42,681 nt of DNA, from the NCBI GenBank assembly GCA_018694835.1, contig JABHOG010000030.1, positions 1-42,681 on the forward strand, in the 5' to 3' direction. The notes under the pieces were generated by a model that saw nothing but the letters and a program-made list of their open reading frames with translations, was not told the DNA's origin and did not search any database. The stretch is from Planctomycetota bacterium (lineage in GTDB: Bacteria; Planctomycetota; UBA8108; UBA1146). Positions 34,641 through 42,679 of the stretch are shown here, piece by piece (position 1 is the first letter of the stretch; each line of letters starts with the position of its first letter). Made by a program: the position numbers and the translations under genes.

Positions 34641-34817
34641 TTCGCTTCAAACCATTCCAATTCTTCGGGATATCCCTCCTTGCCCTGTTGTCGAGGTGCG
34701 GCATCATGTGGATCGTGTTGACCCGCAGCATGAAACGAGCCACTCACATTCCTGAAATCGATCCGCTGCAAGAGCAGTGCGCTCAGCATTACCCGAATTG
34801 CAACTCGAGGAGGCCAC

Positions 34818-35822
34818 ATGACTGAGGGATCTTCCATCCAAGGGAGCCCAAGCACCCGAACATCCGCTTTCGCAGATTCCGTTCGAAGCCATGTCGAGAA
34901 GACCGTGGTCGGACTCGATCTGGTGGTGGAGCGCACTCTCATCTCACTGCTGACCGGTGGCCACCTGCTGCTGGAAGGGGTACCGGGAACCGCCAAGACT
35001 CTGATGGTGCAATCAGTAGCACACGCCATCGAACTCGACTTTGGCCGCGTCCAGTTCACCATCGACCTGCTGCCTTCCGATATCGTCGGATCGGAGATCC
35101 TCGACAAGGACAGCGGCGAGTTCCGCATTCACAAGGGTCCCATCTTCGCCAATCTGCTGCTCGCCGACGAGATCAATCGCGCATCTCCCAAGGTCCAGTC
35201 CGCTCTACTGGAAGCGATGCAAGAACGAAGAGTCACCATCGGTGACAACACCTTTTCTCTTCCGTCACCATTTCTTGTCATCGCAACTCAAAACCCTGTC
35301 GAACAGGCAGGAACTTTTGAACTGCCAGAAGCACAGCTCGATCGCTTTCTGATGCGACATCGACTGACCTACCTCGACCCCGAGGATGAAACGGAAGTAC
35401 TGCGCAGAGCGCTCAAGTTGAAACTGAAGCGAGGAGACGACGGCGGTGCCATGCCGATGACCGCCTTCGATGCCATCGAGAAGACAGCCCCACAATCGGT
35501 GGCCGATCTCACATCCGCGATGGAGCAGGTCCTGGAAGTGCATGTCAGCGAGGTGTTTGTTCGTCACTGCGTCGATCTGGTCAACCGGACCCGCAATCAC
35601 GCCGACATCGAACTGGGCGGATCTCCACGTGCTGGAATCGCACTGGTGACCGCTTCTCGTGCGCGCGCCTACTTGCATGGCCGTGACTACGTCGTACCAG
35701 AAGACATCTTTGCCCTCGCAGAAGACATCGTGCTGCACCGGATTCGCCTCTCCTACGAGGCGGTCGCGCGTGGGCGCACCGGGGAACAGGTGCTGGCAGA
35801 AATACTCGATCAACTGTCCTGA
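34818..35822 (+). CDS. moxR: MoxR family AAA+ ATPase
   Basis: A 334-residue AAA+ ATPase of the MoxR family. Walker A is GVPGTAKT (54-61), Walker B LLLADEIN (113-120), sensor 1 is ATQNP (156-160), and the family block TFELPEAQLDRFLMR (166-180) is present, with the C-terminal lid following. MoxR ATPases work as chaperone-like activators of metalloprotein or membrane complexes together with VWA-domain partners. Here it heads a five-gene operon with DUF58 and two VWA proteins, the classic arrangement (Bat-type cluster). ATG at 34818 has GGAGG upstream with correct spacing. Its stop overlaps the next gene's start. Confidence 0.95.
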   Translation: MTEGSSIQGSPSTRTSAFADSVRSHVEKTVVGLDLVVERTLISLLTGGHLLLEGVPGTAKTLMVQSVAHAIELDFGRVQFTIDLLPSDIVGSEILDKDSGEFRIHKGPIFANLLLADEINRASPKVQSALLEAMQERRVTIGDNTFSLPSPFLVIATQNPVEQAGTFELPEAQLDRFLMRHRLTYLDPEDETEVLRRALKLKLKRGDDGGAMPMTAFDAIEKTAPQSVADLTSAMEQVLEVHVSEVFVRHCVDLVNRTRNHADIELGGSPRAGIALVTASRARAYLHGRDYVVPEDIFALAEDIVLHRIRLSYEAVARGRTGEQVLAEILDQLS

Positions 35823-36703
35823 TGGGGGCCGCCGTGGATGTGACTCACCCATCTCTTCCGCCGCCGGGAGCACTCGCACACCACGAGTTCGAGATGGTCG
35901 TGCGCAAGCTCGCCGATGATCTCGCTCACGGTTCCGATCCCAGCGTATTTGTCGGCAGCGGTCTGGAATATGCGCAATCGAGACCCTATAGCCCCGGTGA
36001 TCCGATCCAGCAGATCGACTGGAAGGTCTCTGCCCGGACAGGCGAGCCGTACATCAAGGAGTACGACACACTCAAGCGTGTGCCGGTGCAAATCATTCTC
36101 GATACTTCCGGTTCGATGGTCGCCACCTCTACCCGATTATCGAAATACCATCTAGCGGTGTGGTTAGCAGCCGCTCTTGGAACCGTGGCCCAGCGAAGGA
36201 TGAGTCCGGTACGGATTCTGAGCGGCGGGTCGAGATCGATACGATCCACCGCGAGTCTTTCGCGAAGCATCCTGCGCCAATCGATGGATGCACTGCGCCA
36301 CCTCGATCCCGATGAACAGACTCACCTCGCAGAAGCCCTCGACATGATGCGAGCCACCAGCAAGCAGCGCAGTGTCGTCATCATCCTCAGCGATCTCCAC
36401 GATCCGGATGCCATCGATGCCATTCTTCGCACCTCCCACGCTCACGACACCGCCGTCATCGAATTGCAGGATCCAGCAGAATCGGGTGCCCTCGCTGCCG
36501 GTTTCTTGCGCGGAACCGAGGCGGAAACCGGTGCTCAGTTCCTGGCCGGCGGCAAGACTCGTTGGGGCATCGATCCAGAAGAAGGTAGAAGAGCAGATCT
36601 CTCTCGTGGCGGTATCGACCACCTGCTTCTTCATACCGATCAAAATTTCATTCCAGAAGTGCGTCGCTTCATCTCGGAGCGTGGCCAGGGAGGCCGATCA
36701 TGA
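35822..36703 (+). CDS. DUF58 protein (VWA-like) of MoxR operon
   Basis: A 293-residue protein beginning at ATG 35822, immediately at the MoxR stop. The DUF58 signature SRPYSPGDPIQQIDWKVSAR (53-72) is followed by EPYIKEYD and then VQIILDTSGSM (89-99). The DxSxS-like metal site (D94, S96, S98) marks the start of a VWA-type fold. No transmembrane helix is seen, unlike many DUF58 proteins that have two N-terminal helices, so this copy is probably cytosolic. DUF58 proteins routinely accompany MoxR ATPases, and are presumed to be part of the complex that the ATPase remodels. Its stop overlaps the following start (ATGA, 36700-36703). Confidence 0.92.
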   Translation: MGAAVDVTHPSLPPPGALAHHEFEMVVRKLADDLAHGSDPSVFVGSGLEYAQSRPYSPGDPIQQIDWKVSARTGEPYIKEYDTLKRVPVQIILDTSGSMVATSTRLSKYHLAVWLAAALGTVAQRRMSPVRILSGGSRSIRSTASLSRSILRQSMDALRHLDPDEQTHLAEALDMMRATSKQRSVVIILSDLHDPDAIDAILRTSHAHDTAVIELQDPAESGALAAGFLRGTEAETGAQFLAGGKTRWGIDPEEGRRADLSRGGIDHLLLHTDQNFIPEVRRFISERGQGGRS

Positions 36704-37551
36704 GATGGTGCTCGATTCTGATGCTGATCCTGCTGATCACTCTTGTTCCAGCCAATCCTCTTTCGGCAGCCCCTCTGCAGACCGAATCGGCGCAGCCAGC
36801 CACTGGAACCGTCGGAATCGAGGGGCAAGTACTGCTCCACTGGAGCGGTAAGCCGCTCGAAGTGGCGCCGATACCGGATGACTCCCCGGTACTGGTACGC
36901 ATCGCTTCGATCACCCCTGGAGAGGGGGATGAGAAGGTCTATGACCTGCGCTGGATCGCCATGTTGCCCGGTGAGCACGACCTGTCCCGGCTTCTTCGTC
37001 ATGGTGAAGGCGCTGCCGCGACCCAGTTGCCCTCGATGGGTATCTCGGTCAGTTCGCTGCTGCAGGAGAACCATGAGGGCGGATTGAAACAGATCCCAGG
37101 ACCGATCTCGCCGATTCTCGATTTCCCGGCATGGGTGCCGTGGGCAGTGGCGGTCTTCTGGCTGATCCTGCCGCTGACGATCCTGACGCTGATTCGCTGG
37201 CTGCGGAAGGCGCCGCCACCGGAACCTGCGCCGGCACCTCCGCCGACCCTCGCCGAGTTGCTGCGACCGCTGGTGATCTCGGCACTCGCCGGAGATCTCG
37301 ATGATGCACAAAAGGCGACGATGGAACGGGTCCTGCTGGCGCACTGGCGTGTCGATCTGGATCTGGGAAGTTACCGCCACGGCGAGGGGATCCAGAAACT
37401 GAGGGCCCACCCCGAGGCAGGGATCTTGCTGGTGACCGTCGAACAATGGCTGCATTCGGGTCGAGACGAGGCGGTCAGTGAAAAACAACTGGAAGATCTA
37501 CTGGCACCCTATGCCACGCCGATCAGCGAACCCGTCGAGGAGGGCTCTTGA
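36700..37551 (+). CDS. Single-TM protein of the MoxR/VWA operon, function unknown
   Basis: A 283-residue protein with a signal peptide (about 1-24). A small extracytoplasmic beta domain (about 30-135) follows, then one transmembrane helix (about 146-166, WAVAVFWLILPLTILTLIRW) and a Pro-rich linker (PPPEPAPAPPP). The C-terminal cytosolic helical domain (184-276) contains LAELLRPLVISALAGDLDD, then MERVLLAHWRVDLDL, then HPEAGILLVTVEQWL. It occupies the place where other MoxR/Bat operons encode DUF4381-type or BatC/BatD-like proteins. I do not recognise a firm family. Both ends overlap the neighbours (ATGA with DUF58; TTGA with the first VWA gene), so it is co-produced with them and is probably a membrane partner of the VWA proteins. 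Confidence 0.75.
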   Translation: MRWCSILMLILLITLVPANPLSAAPLQTESAQPATGTVGIEGQVLLHWSGKPLEVAPIPDDSPVLVRIASITPGEGDEKVYDLRWIAMLPGEHDLSRLLRHGEGAAATQLPSMGISVSSLLQENHEGGLKQIPGPISPILDFPAWVPWAVAVFWLILPLTILTLIRWLRKAPPPEPAPAPPPTLAELLRPLVISALAGDLDDAQKATMERVLLAHWRVDLDLGSYRHGEGIQKLRAHPEAGILLVTVEQWLHSGRDEAVSEKQLEDLLAPYATPISEPVEEGS

Positions 37552-38465
37552 GTTTTGCTCATCCCTGGGTGGTGGCGCTGTGGCTGGTGCCGATGTTTCT
37601 GTTGCTGTGGGAGGCGTTTCGCAGCGGTCCGACAGTCGCCATGCCCTTCGATCATCGTTCTCATGACAAGAGACCGTGGTTGCGTCGGTCGCTGTGGCTG
37701 GCCGCTGCCTTTCCCCCGCTGATCCTGGCGATCACCATCGCAGTGATGGCAGGACCCCAGGTGATGGGAGAACCACAGATTCGCCGCGAGATCACCAACA
37801 TCGAGATCGCCCTCGATGTCTCCGGTTCGATGGGGGTCGCCATGAGTGATGGCACCCTGCGCAGTGAAACCGCTGTCGAATCGATCCAGCACTTCTGCAA
37901 GATGCGTAAGGGAGATGCCTGCGGCCTGACCATCTTCGGCGGCGAAACGATCCGCTGGACACCGCTGACCCTCGACCTCGATGCCATCGCCCTCGCCACC
38001 CCCTTCATCGATGCGAGAAAGATGCCGCCTCACATGAACTCGACCGCCATCGGCCGGGCACTGCGTGCCTGCATGGGCAGCCTCTCCGAACAGGAAGAGG
38101 GAGACCGCCTGATCGTGCTGGTCAGCGATGGTTTCTCCTCCGATCTCGGCGGCGGTGCTGCGCGCCAGATCGGTCAGGAATTGGCCAGCCTCGACATCGC
38201 CCTTTACGCCATCTTCATCGGTAGCGGTTCGGCACCGGGGCAGTTGTACGAGGTGGTCGGCCAGACCCAGGGTGAGGTTTTTGCAGCTCACGACTCCGAG
38301 GCATTGCAGCGAGTCTTCGATCACATCGATGCGATGAAACCGGCCAAGTTGAAGCCGGCAGGCGCTCGCCCCATCGAGGACTTCTCACTACTGGCGTGGA
38401 TCGGCCTATCGCTACTGGGAGTTCACCTGTTCACATCTCTCGGATGGCGGGTGACTCCATGGTAG
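37548..38465 (+). CDS. BatA-like VWA-domain membrane protein
   Basis: A 305-residue protein starting at TTG 37548 (overlapping the previous stop, with GGAGG upstream). Two N-terminal transmembrane helices (about 8-22 and 48-68) precede a VWA domain with a complete metal-ion-dependent adhesion site: D90, S92 and S94 in ALDVSGSMG, T166 in NSTAIGRAL and D194 in VSDGFSS. A third helix lies near 280-300. This is the layout of BatA proteins. The VWA domain is expected to sit on the opposite membrane face from the cytosolic ATPase MoxR or to be reached through membrane partners; the exact topology is not settled by sequence. Overlaps the next gene by seven bases. Confidence 0.9.
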   Translation: MSFAHPWVVALWLVPMFLLLWEAFRSGPTVAMPFDHRSHDKRPWLRRSLWLAAAFPPLILAITIAVMAGPQVMGEPQIRREITNIEIALDVSGSMGVAMSDGTLRSETAVESIQHFCKMRKGDACGLTIFGGETIRWTPLTLDLDAIALATPFIDARKMPPHMNSTAIGRALRACMGSLSEQEEGDRLIVLVSDGFSSDLGGGAARQIGQELASLDIALYAIFIGSGSAPGQLYEVVGQTQGEVFAAHDSEALQRVFDHIDAMKPAKLKPAGARPIEDFSLLAWIGLSLLGVHLFTSLGWRVTPW

Positions 38466-39436
38466 ATCCTCAACAGCTGATCTATTCCGCAGCGGTCATC
38501 GCACTGCTGGCACTGATCCTCACCGCCATCGGCGAGTGGTTGCATGTGGGCAGGATCCGCCGCATCGAAAAACTCGCCTTCGGCGAAGCGGGCCCGCAAC
38601 CGTGGACGAAGTTGGCACCGCTTCTTCGCTGCCTGGCGGTGACGATGCTGGCGGGCGGGTTGTGGGTGCTCGCTCATCTGGAGAGCAAGCCACCGGAGAT
38701 CGATCCCGACAAGGAACCATCGCAACACCTGCTGGTGGCACTCGATGTGTCGCCCAGCATGTACCTCGAGGATGCCAGCGAGAAACGCAACCAGCGTCGA
38801 GGTGAGCGCGCCTCGGATGTGCTGGAGGCGTTGTTTGCTCGACTCGACATGACCCGTACGCGAGTTTCGGTGATCGCCTTCTACACCGAAGCGATGCCGG
38901 TGGTACTGGAATCGTTCGACATCAATGTGGTGCGAAACGTGCTCAATGCGCTGCCGATGGAACATGCCTTCGAACCGGGCCAGACGCAGTTGCAGAAGGG
39001 TGTCGAGGAGGCGCTGAAGTACGCCAAACCGTGGCCCAAGGAAACCGCCACGCTGGTCGTGGTCTCCGACGGAGATACCGTCGACGGTGCCCTACCGCGG
39101 CAGATCCCCATCTCCATCGCCGATGTACTGGTGATCGGGGTCGGCGATCCGCACAAGGGCTCACCGGTGGCGGGCCGCACCTCGCGCCAGAACAAGCAGG
39201 CGCTGGAACGGCTGGCGGTACGCCTCAAGGGTCGCTACCACGACGGCAACACCAAGCACCTCCCATCGGACCTGGTGCGTTCCCTGTCGATGGCGGTGCC
39301 ATCGATCCAGGATCAGACCTTCCTCAGAGATCTCGCTCTCGCCATCACCGGCATCGGCGGCACCATCATCGGCCTGCTACCATTATGCTTGGCCCGCTTC
39401 GGCAGCCGCCGCAAGGTGGTCGTGATCACTTCCTGA
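38459..39436 (+). CDS. BatB-like VWA-domain membrane protein
   Basis: A 325-residue protein. ATG at 38459 is preferred to the more upstream in-frame ATG at 38396, which would place 63 bases deep inside the preceding coding region. Two N-terminal helices (about 8-25 and 55-73) precede a VWA domain with D96, S98 and S100 in ALDVSPSM, T176 in GQTQLQKG and D204 in VSDGDT, so its metal site is intact. A C-terminal helix (about 293-312, LALAITGIGGTIIGLLPLCLA) would anchor the other end. The layout matches BatB. It closes the MoxR operon; in other bacteria these clusters have been linked to oxygen or stress tolerance, and metal-complex assembly. No BatD or TPR gene follows. Confidence 0.9.
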   Translation: MVDPQQLIYSAAVIALLALILTAIGEWLHVGRIRRIEKLAFGEAGPQPWTKLAPLLRCLAVTMLAGGLWVLAHLESKPPEIDPDKEPSQHLLVALDVSPSMYLEDASEKRNQRRGERASDVLEALFARLDMTRTRVSVIAFYTEAMPVVLESFDINVVRNVLNALPMEHAFEPGQTQLQKGVEEALKYAKPWPKETATLVVVSDGDTVDGALPRQIPISIADVLVIGVGDPHKGSPVAGRTSRQNKQALERLAVRLKGRYHDGNTKHLPSDLVRSLSMAVPSIQDQTFLRDLALAITGIGGTIIGLLPLCLARFGSRRKVVVITS

Positions 39437-39517
39437 CGGCGATGTAAGATCCTGGCTGTGGATCGCGGAGCCGACAAAACACCTTCGGCTCGACATGGTT
39501 GATCTGCTGGAGGAAGT

Positions 39518-40072
39518 ATGACCAAGAAGTTTGTCCGATACATCCCGGATCGTCCTGTCGATGCCGTGCCGGTGGTCGGGTTGAAGATCGACGATGCGAC
39601 CTGCGGCGATCTTCCTGCAGTGGCAGACCTCATCGCACAGCGAGAACGAAATGATCCCGCATCTCACCTGCAATACCTGAAGGCGCAAATTGGCGAGGGG
39701 CCTGATTCCTGCCAGATCTTCATTGTTCGAGTCGAGCAGGAACTGGTCGCCTACGCTCGAATCAGCCGGCACCACTACCCCGATCTGCCGGCCGGCTGGT
39801 ATCTCACCGGGTTGGTGATCGCTGACGATCAGCAGCGCCGTGGCATCGGTCGGGCCGTCACCGAACATCGCCTTCACTGGCTCCGCTCGAGAAGCGACTT
39901 CGACCAGATCGACCAGCTCTACTACTTCGCCAGTAGCCGAAACGATGCGAGCAGGGATCTCCACGCCCGCCTCGGCTTCACCGAGATCGAGCGCAACATC
40001 TCGGTTCCCGGATGCACCTTCGAGGATGGGATCGGCATCCTTTACTCGCTACCACTGAACGGGCGACACTGA
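39518..40072 (+). CDS. GNAT family N-acetyltransferase
   Basis: A 184-residue acetyltransferase of the GNAT superfamily. The acetyl-CoA binding motif A is LVIADDQQRRGIGRAVTEHRL at about residues 109-129, with the diagnostic Q/RxxGxG (RRGIGR). Motif B continues with YYFASSRNDASRDLHARLGF, ending in the usual GF turn. The first 25 residues are an extra, basic extension. ATG at 39518 has GGAGGAAGT as ribosome binding site. The substrate (amine, peptide N terminus or antibiotic) cannot be told. It lies 81 bases after the MoxR operon and could be its distal gene or separately expressed. A strong terminator follows about 100 bases downstream. Confidence 0.9.
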   Translation: MTKKFVRYIPDRPVDAVPVVGLKIDDATCGDLPAVADLIAQRERNDPASHLQYLKAQIGEGPDSCQIFIVRVEQELVAYARISRHHYPDLPAGWYLTGLVIADDQQRRGIGRAVTEHRLHWLRSRSDFDQIDQLYYFASSRNDASRDLHARLGFTEIERNISVPGCTFEDGIGILYSLPLNGRH

Positions 40073-40171
40073 ACAGTCGCAGTGGCACCATTCTGCAATC
40101 AAACCACCTGTCCTTCGACATCGACATGGCTCTTGCTGCCGATCAGGGCACGGCGTTGGTGAGCCTTCCCG

Positions 40172-40203
40172 AAAAAACGGTACCACCCTTGTACCGTTTT
40201 TTT
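40172..40203. terminator. Strong bidirectional rho-independent terminator
   Basis: A 12-base perfect stem (aaaaaacggtac / gtaccgtttttt) closes a 7-base loop (caccctt), with the A run on one side and T run on the other. It lies between the GNAT gene and the convergent secreted-protein gene, so it can end transcripts arriving from either side. Confidence 0.88.
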
Positions 40204-40338
40204 GCTCCAGATTTCAGTCGAGAGGAAAAGCGAATGGCGATATGAATTGAGAATCGAGATTACAGTCGGGTAGTAATTTAGGAAGTAATTGAAGCAGAGA
40301 TTCGCCGCGCCGCCGCGCCCGCTTGTAAGCCGCTGCAC

Positions 40339-40370
40339 CCTGTGCCGCCCACCATAGACCTGCGCCGCCC
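40339..40370. repeat. Direct 12-bp repeat in GC-rich intergenic block
   Basis: cctgtgccgccc (40339-40350) and cctgcgccgccc (40359-40370) differ by one base and are offset by 20 bases. They follow a run of only G and C (40303-40322). Function unknown. Confidence 0.7.
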
Positions 40371-40401
40371 GCCAAAAACTATGTGGCAACATCTTGGAGA
40401 G

Positions 40402-41844
40402 CTAGGGGCAGAGCATCGAGTCCTCGCACAGCAGCCCGTCGTCAGTCGGATCTTGACCGCATTCGACTGCCGGAGGTAGGGGCGGGGCACCTTGTAGGAA
40501 TAAGTGCATCAACATGTACACCGGGTCGGCGAGGTCCAGAACTCCATCGTCGTCGGCATCAGCGGCGTCGTAGCAATCGATATCGGGATAAAGAAGGTAG
40601 ACCCAAAACAGGAAGTACACCGGATCCTCCAGGCTGAAGCTGCCGTTATTGGTGACATCTCCGCGCTTGTAGGATTCAGTCAGCGGCACAAAACACTCCA
40701 CCATGCTTGTCGCATTACCGCAGCCGTTGAACGCAAGCACACCCACCGTGATCGATTCAAACTTTGGATCGTAGGCGATATATGCCGCTTCGGTCCCTGC
40801 ATCCACTTCTGCCACTTGGATTCCATCGACGAAGATCTGAATGGTGGAATACTGACCTTCTTCCCCCTCCAAATCCCACTCCACCTCTACCAGCAACTGA
40901 TCGGAATCACGCTCACATTCAAGATTCTCCACCGGCTCTTGCGTATCATGATCGGCGCACCCCACCTCGCAATCGACGGGGTGACTTTCCTGCCCATTCG
41001 AAACGCCGATCAGAACAAACTCCGATTCTTGTTCATCTTCATCATCGTTGGGCGTCATCATCGTTACCCAAGAAGCGGGCAAACCACTGCCTTGATCGGT
41101 CAGGGTCGTCACCCACTCGCCATTTTCATAGATATCAATCGAGTCGTAGGAATAAGCATTGGTCCAGCTGAGAGTCACCTCGCAGCCGCAATCGTCGCTC
41201 ACCTGGCACTGCAAATCGAGAATCCGCGGAATCTCAACTGTCACCAATCCCCCAAGCAACAAGACTCCTGCTGCTTCCGGTGGGGAGTATTCGCTGCCGT
41301 CGTCAGCCACCATCACGATGTCTATCGGCCCCATAGCTGAGCCCGCGATCGGCAACAATGTAGAGACAAAATCAAGTGCGGTCGTATCTCCGGGAGCTGC
41401 GTTTGGGACAGCAAATTCGATCTCGGCCAGTTGGTGATTCACGCCCACCGAGATCGTGTCCAGCACTCCGGTGCTATCGCTTCCGAGCATCAATATGACG
41501 ACGCCGCTCATTCCGGCAGCTGCGCCGTTATCGGTAATTTCTGCAAACCAAAAGGAAGGACCGAGCCCGCCCAGCAGAGCTTCGACCGCTTCTCCCCGGT
41601 AGATCTCGGACACCTCTAGCCACTCTTCATGCTGCAACCCCAACGAAAATGCTCCCAGTGGCTGATCGTTGGCCATCAATATCGAGAAGGAACCGCCAGT
41701 ACCCGCGTCGACAGAGCGATCCTCTGCCTGCAACAGAAAAACCGGACCCTGCGCCACTACCCCCTGCGAGCAAAAAACACTCGCAACCGATAGCAGCACA
41801 GCACTGATCAGGAATCTATTCGATCTGTTGAAGGAGCCATGCAT
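40402..41844 (-). CDS. Secreted multidomain protein with dockerin-like Cys-rich tail
   Basis: A 480-residue exported protein. A signal peptide (about 1-32, ending GVVAQG) is followed by a cohesin-like beta domain (about 35-195: LGAFSLGLQHEEWLEV, then NHQLAEIEFAVPNAAPGDTTAL). Two fibronectin-III-like segments then appear (about 210-300 and 305-385), containing CEVTLSWTNAYSYDSIDIYENG and LLVEVEWDLEGEEGQYSTIQIFVDG. The tail has two EF-hand-like loops (DVTNNGSFSLEDP and DADDDGVLDLADP) and ends CGQDPTDD, a Cys, and a terminal CP, as in three other proteins here. The first loop lacks one acidic ligand (DVTNNG). Extracellular, calcium-binding; ligand unknown. Start ATG 41844 has only a weak purine stretch upstream. 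Confidence 0.82.
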   Translation of the reverse strand: MHGSFNRSNRFLISAVLLSVASVFCSQGVVAQGPVFLLQAEDRSVDAGTGGSFSILMANDQPLGAFSLGLQHEEWLEVSEIYRGEAVEALLGGLGPSFWFAEITDNGAAAGMSGVVILMLGSDSTGVLDTISVGVNHQLAEIEFAVPNAAPGDTTALDFVSTLLPIAGSAMGPIDIVMVADDGSEYSPPEAAGVLLLGGLVTVEIPRILDLQCQVSDDCGCEVTLSWTNAYSYDSIDIYENGEWVTTLTDQGSGLPASWVTMMTPNDDEDEQESEFVLIGVSNGQESHPVDCEVGCADHDTQEPVENLECERDSDQLLVEVEWDLEGEEGQYSTIQIFVDGIQVAEVDAGTEAAYIAYDPKFESITVGVLAFNGCGNATSMVECFVPLTESYKRGDVTNNGSFSLEDPVYFLFWVYLLYPDIDCYDAADADDDGVLDLADPVYMLMHLFLQGAPPLPPAVECGQDPTDDGLLCEDSMLCP

Positions 41845-41974
41845 CCGCTCGCCTCGTTTTCATTCTCGTTACCGCCAGAGAAAGCAGTAAACAGCGCTGC
41901 CAATAAATCTCAAACCCGCTACGTCCACCCAACAACTCAAACAGGAGCCGGAGCTCACCCATTGGCTACCCGTG

Positions 41975-42679
41975 TTAGGGGCAGCCAGCGTATGAGTCGC
42001 AGCTTAGGGAGCCAGGCAGCCCCGTAGGATCTTCACCACAATTCGGCCAAGGAGCTGAAGGAGCAGCTCCTCCCCCCATCAATGCCGAATATAAAAACAC
42101 TGCATCTGAAACATTTATCATCTCATCATCATTTGCATCCGCCGCGTCTTTACAGCTCAATTGGCTTGGGCCTGAACCACTTCCATTGAAAAGATACAAC
42201 AACAACCAATAGGGATCACCGATATTGATGGTTCCGTTGCCATTTGCATCTCCTCGAATAAACAGCGCGGGACAAATGACCGTGATGGTGAAGGATGTCT
42301 CTGTGGCGTCGTTATTGTTTGCATCCGTCGCCGAGTAGGTCACCAGATAGACTCCCACCGGCCAAATGCCGCCACGCAATAGGCCATTGGCAGTACCATT
42401 CTCTGTCACCTCATAGGATGGAGTTGGGGCGGGGGCGCAGTTGTCGGTCGCCGTCGGCTCTATCCAGGTCACCAATGCCTCGCAAACTGTGGGTGAGGCG
42501 AAGGCTTCGCTATCCCGTGGAGTGTCCTCAATCACCGGTATCTCGCCGTCAGTCACCGTCACCGTGAAGGAATCGATCGAGGTGTTTAAACTGGCGTCGG
42601 TTGCGGTGCAAGTCACAGTGTGAACTCCCACATCAAAGGTCGATCCAGAGGCTGGCACACATACCACCGTCGCTCCTGG
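41975..42679 (-). CDS. HYR-repeat secreted protein with dockerin-like tail (N-terminal part outside window)
   Basis: The frame is open to the right edge, so only about 234 C-terminal residues are seen; the GTG at 42665-42667 is an internal valine rather than a start. The visible N-terminal piece PGATVVCVPASGSTFDVGVHTVTCTATD belongs to a HYR (hyalin repeat) domain, and a second one, YLVTYSATDANNNDATETSFTITV, follows (sequences shortened). The tail has EF-hand-like loops DANGNGTINIGDP and DANDDEMINVSDA, then CGEDPTG, a Cys and a terminal CP. HYR repeats are adhesive Ig-like modules. It lies 130 bases upstream of the preceding secreted gene on the same strand, so the two could be cotranscribed. 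Function: probable cell-surface or secreted adhesion. Confidence 0.82.
   Translation of the reverse strand, partial: PGATVVCVPASGSTFDVGVHTVTCTATDASLNTSIDSFTVTVTDGEIPVIEDTPRDSEAFASPTVCEALVTWIEPTATDNCAPAPTPSYEVTENGTANGLLRGGIWPVGVYLVTYSATDANNNDATETSFTITVICPALFIRGDANGNGTINIGDPYWLLLYLFNGSGSGPSQLSCKDAADANDDEMINVSDAVFLYSALMGGGAAPSAPWPNCGEDPTGLPGSLSCDSYAGCP

Larger units (their letters stand above)
40073..40401. other. Intergenic region of mixed composition between convergent genes
   Basis: This 329-base stretch separates the GNAT gene (plus) from a secreted protein gene (minus). It contains the terminator at 40172-40203, then an AT-rich part (about 40204-40300), then a GC-only block (40303-40322) and a 12-base direct repeat (40339-40350, 40359-40370). 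Minus-strand frames at 40099-40392 and 40278-40490 cross these features and lack any recognisable domain. I see no gene, tRNA or attachment site. Confidence 0.6.

Noticed and set aside
34706-34825. Short frame of 39 codons ending inside the moxR start
   Set aside because: No good ribosome binding site and no recognisable sequence; the overlap with moxR could be chance.
40099-40392. Minus-strand frame of 97 codons in the intergenic region
   Set aside because: It runs through the terminator hairpin and the GC block, and has no domain or ribosome binding site.
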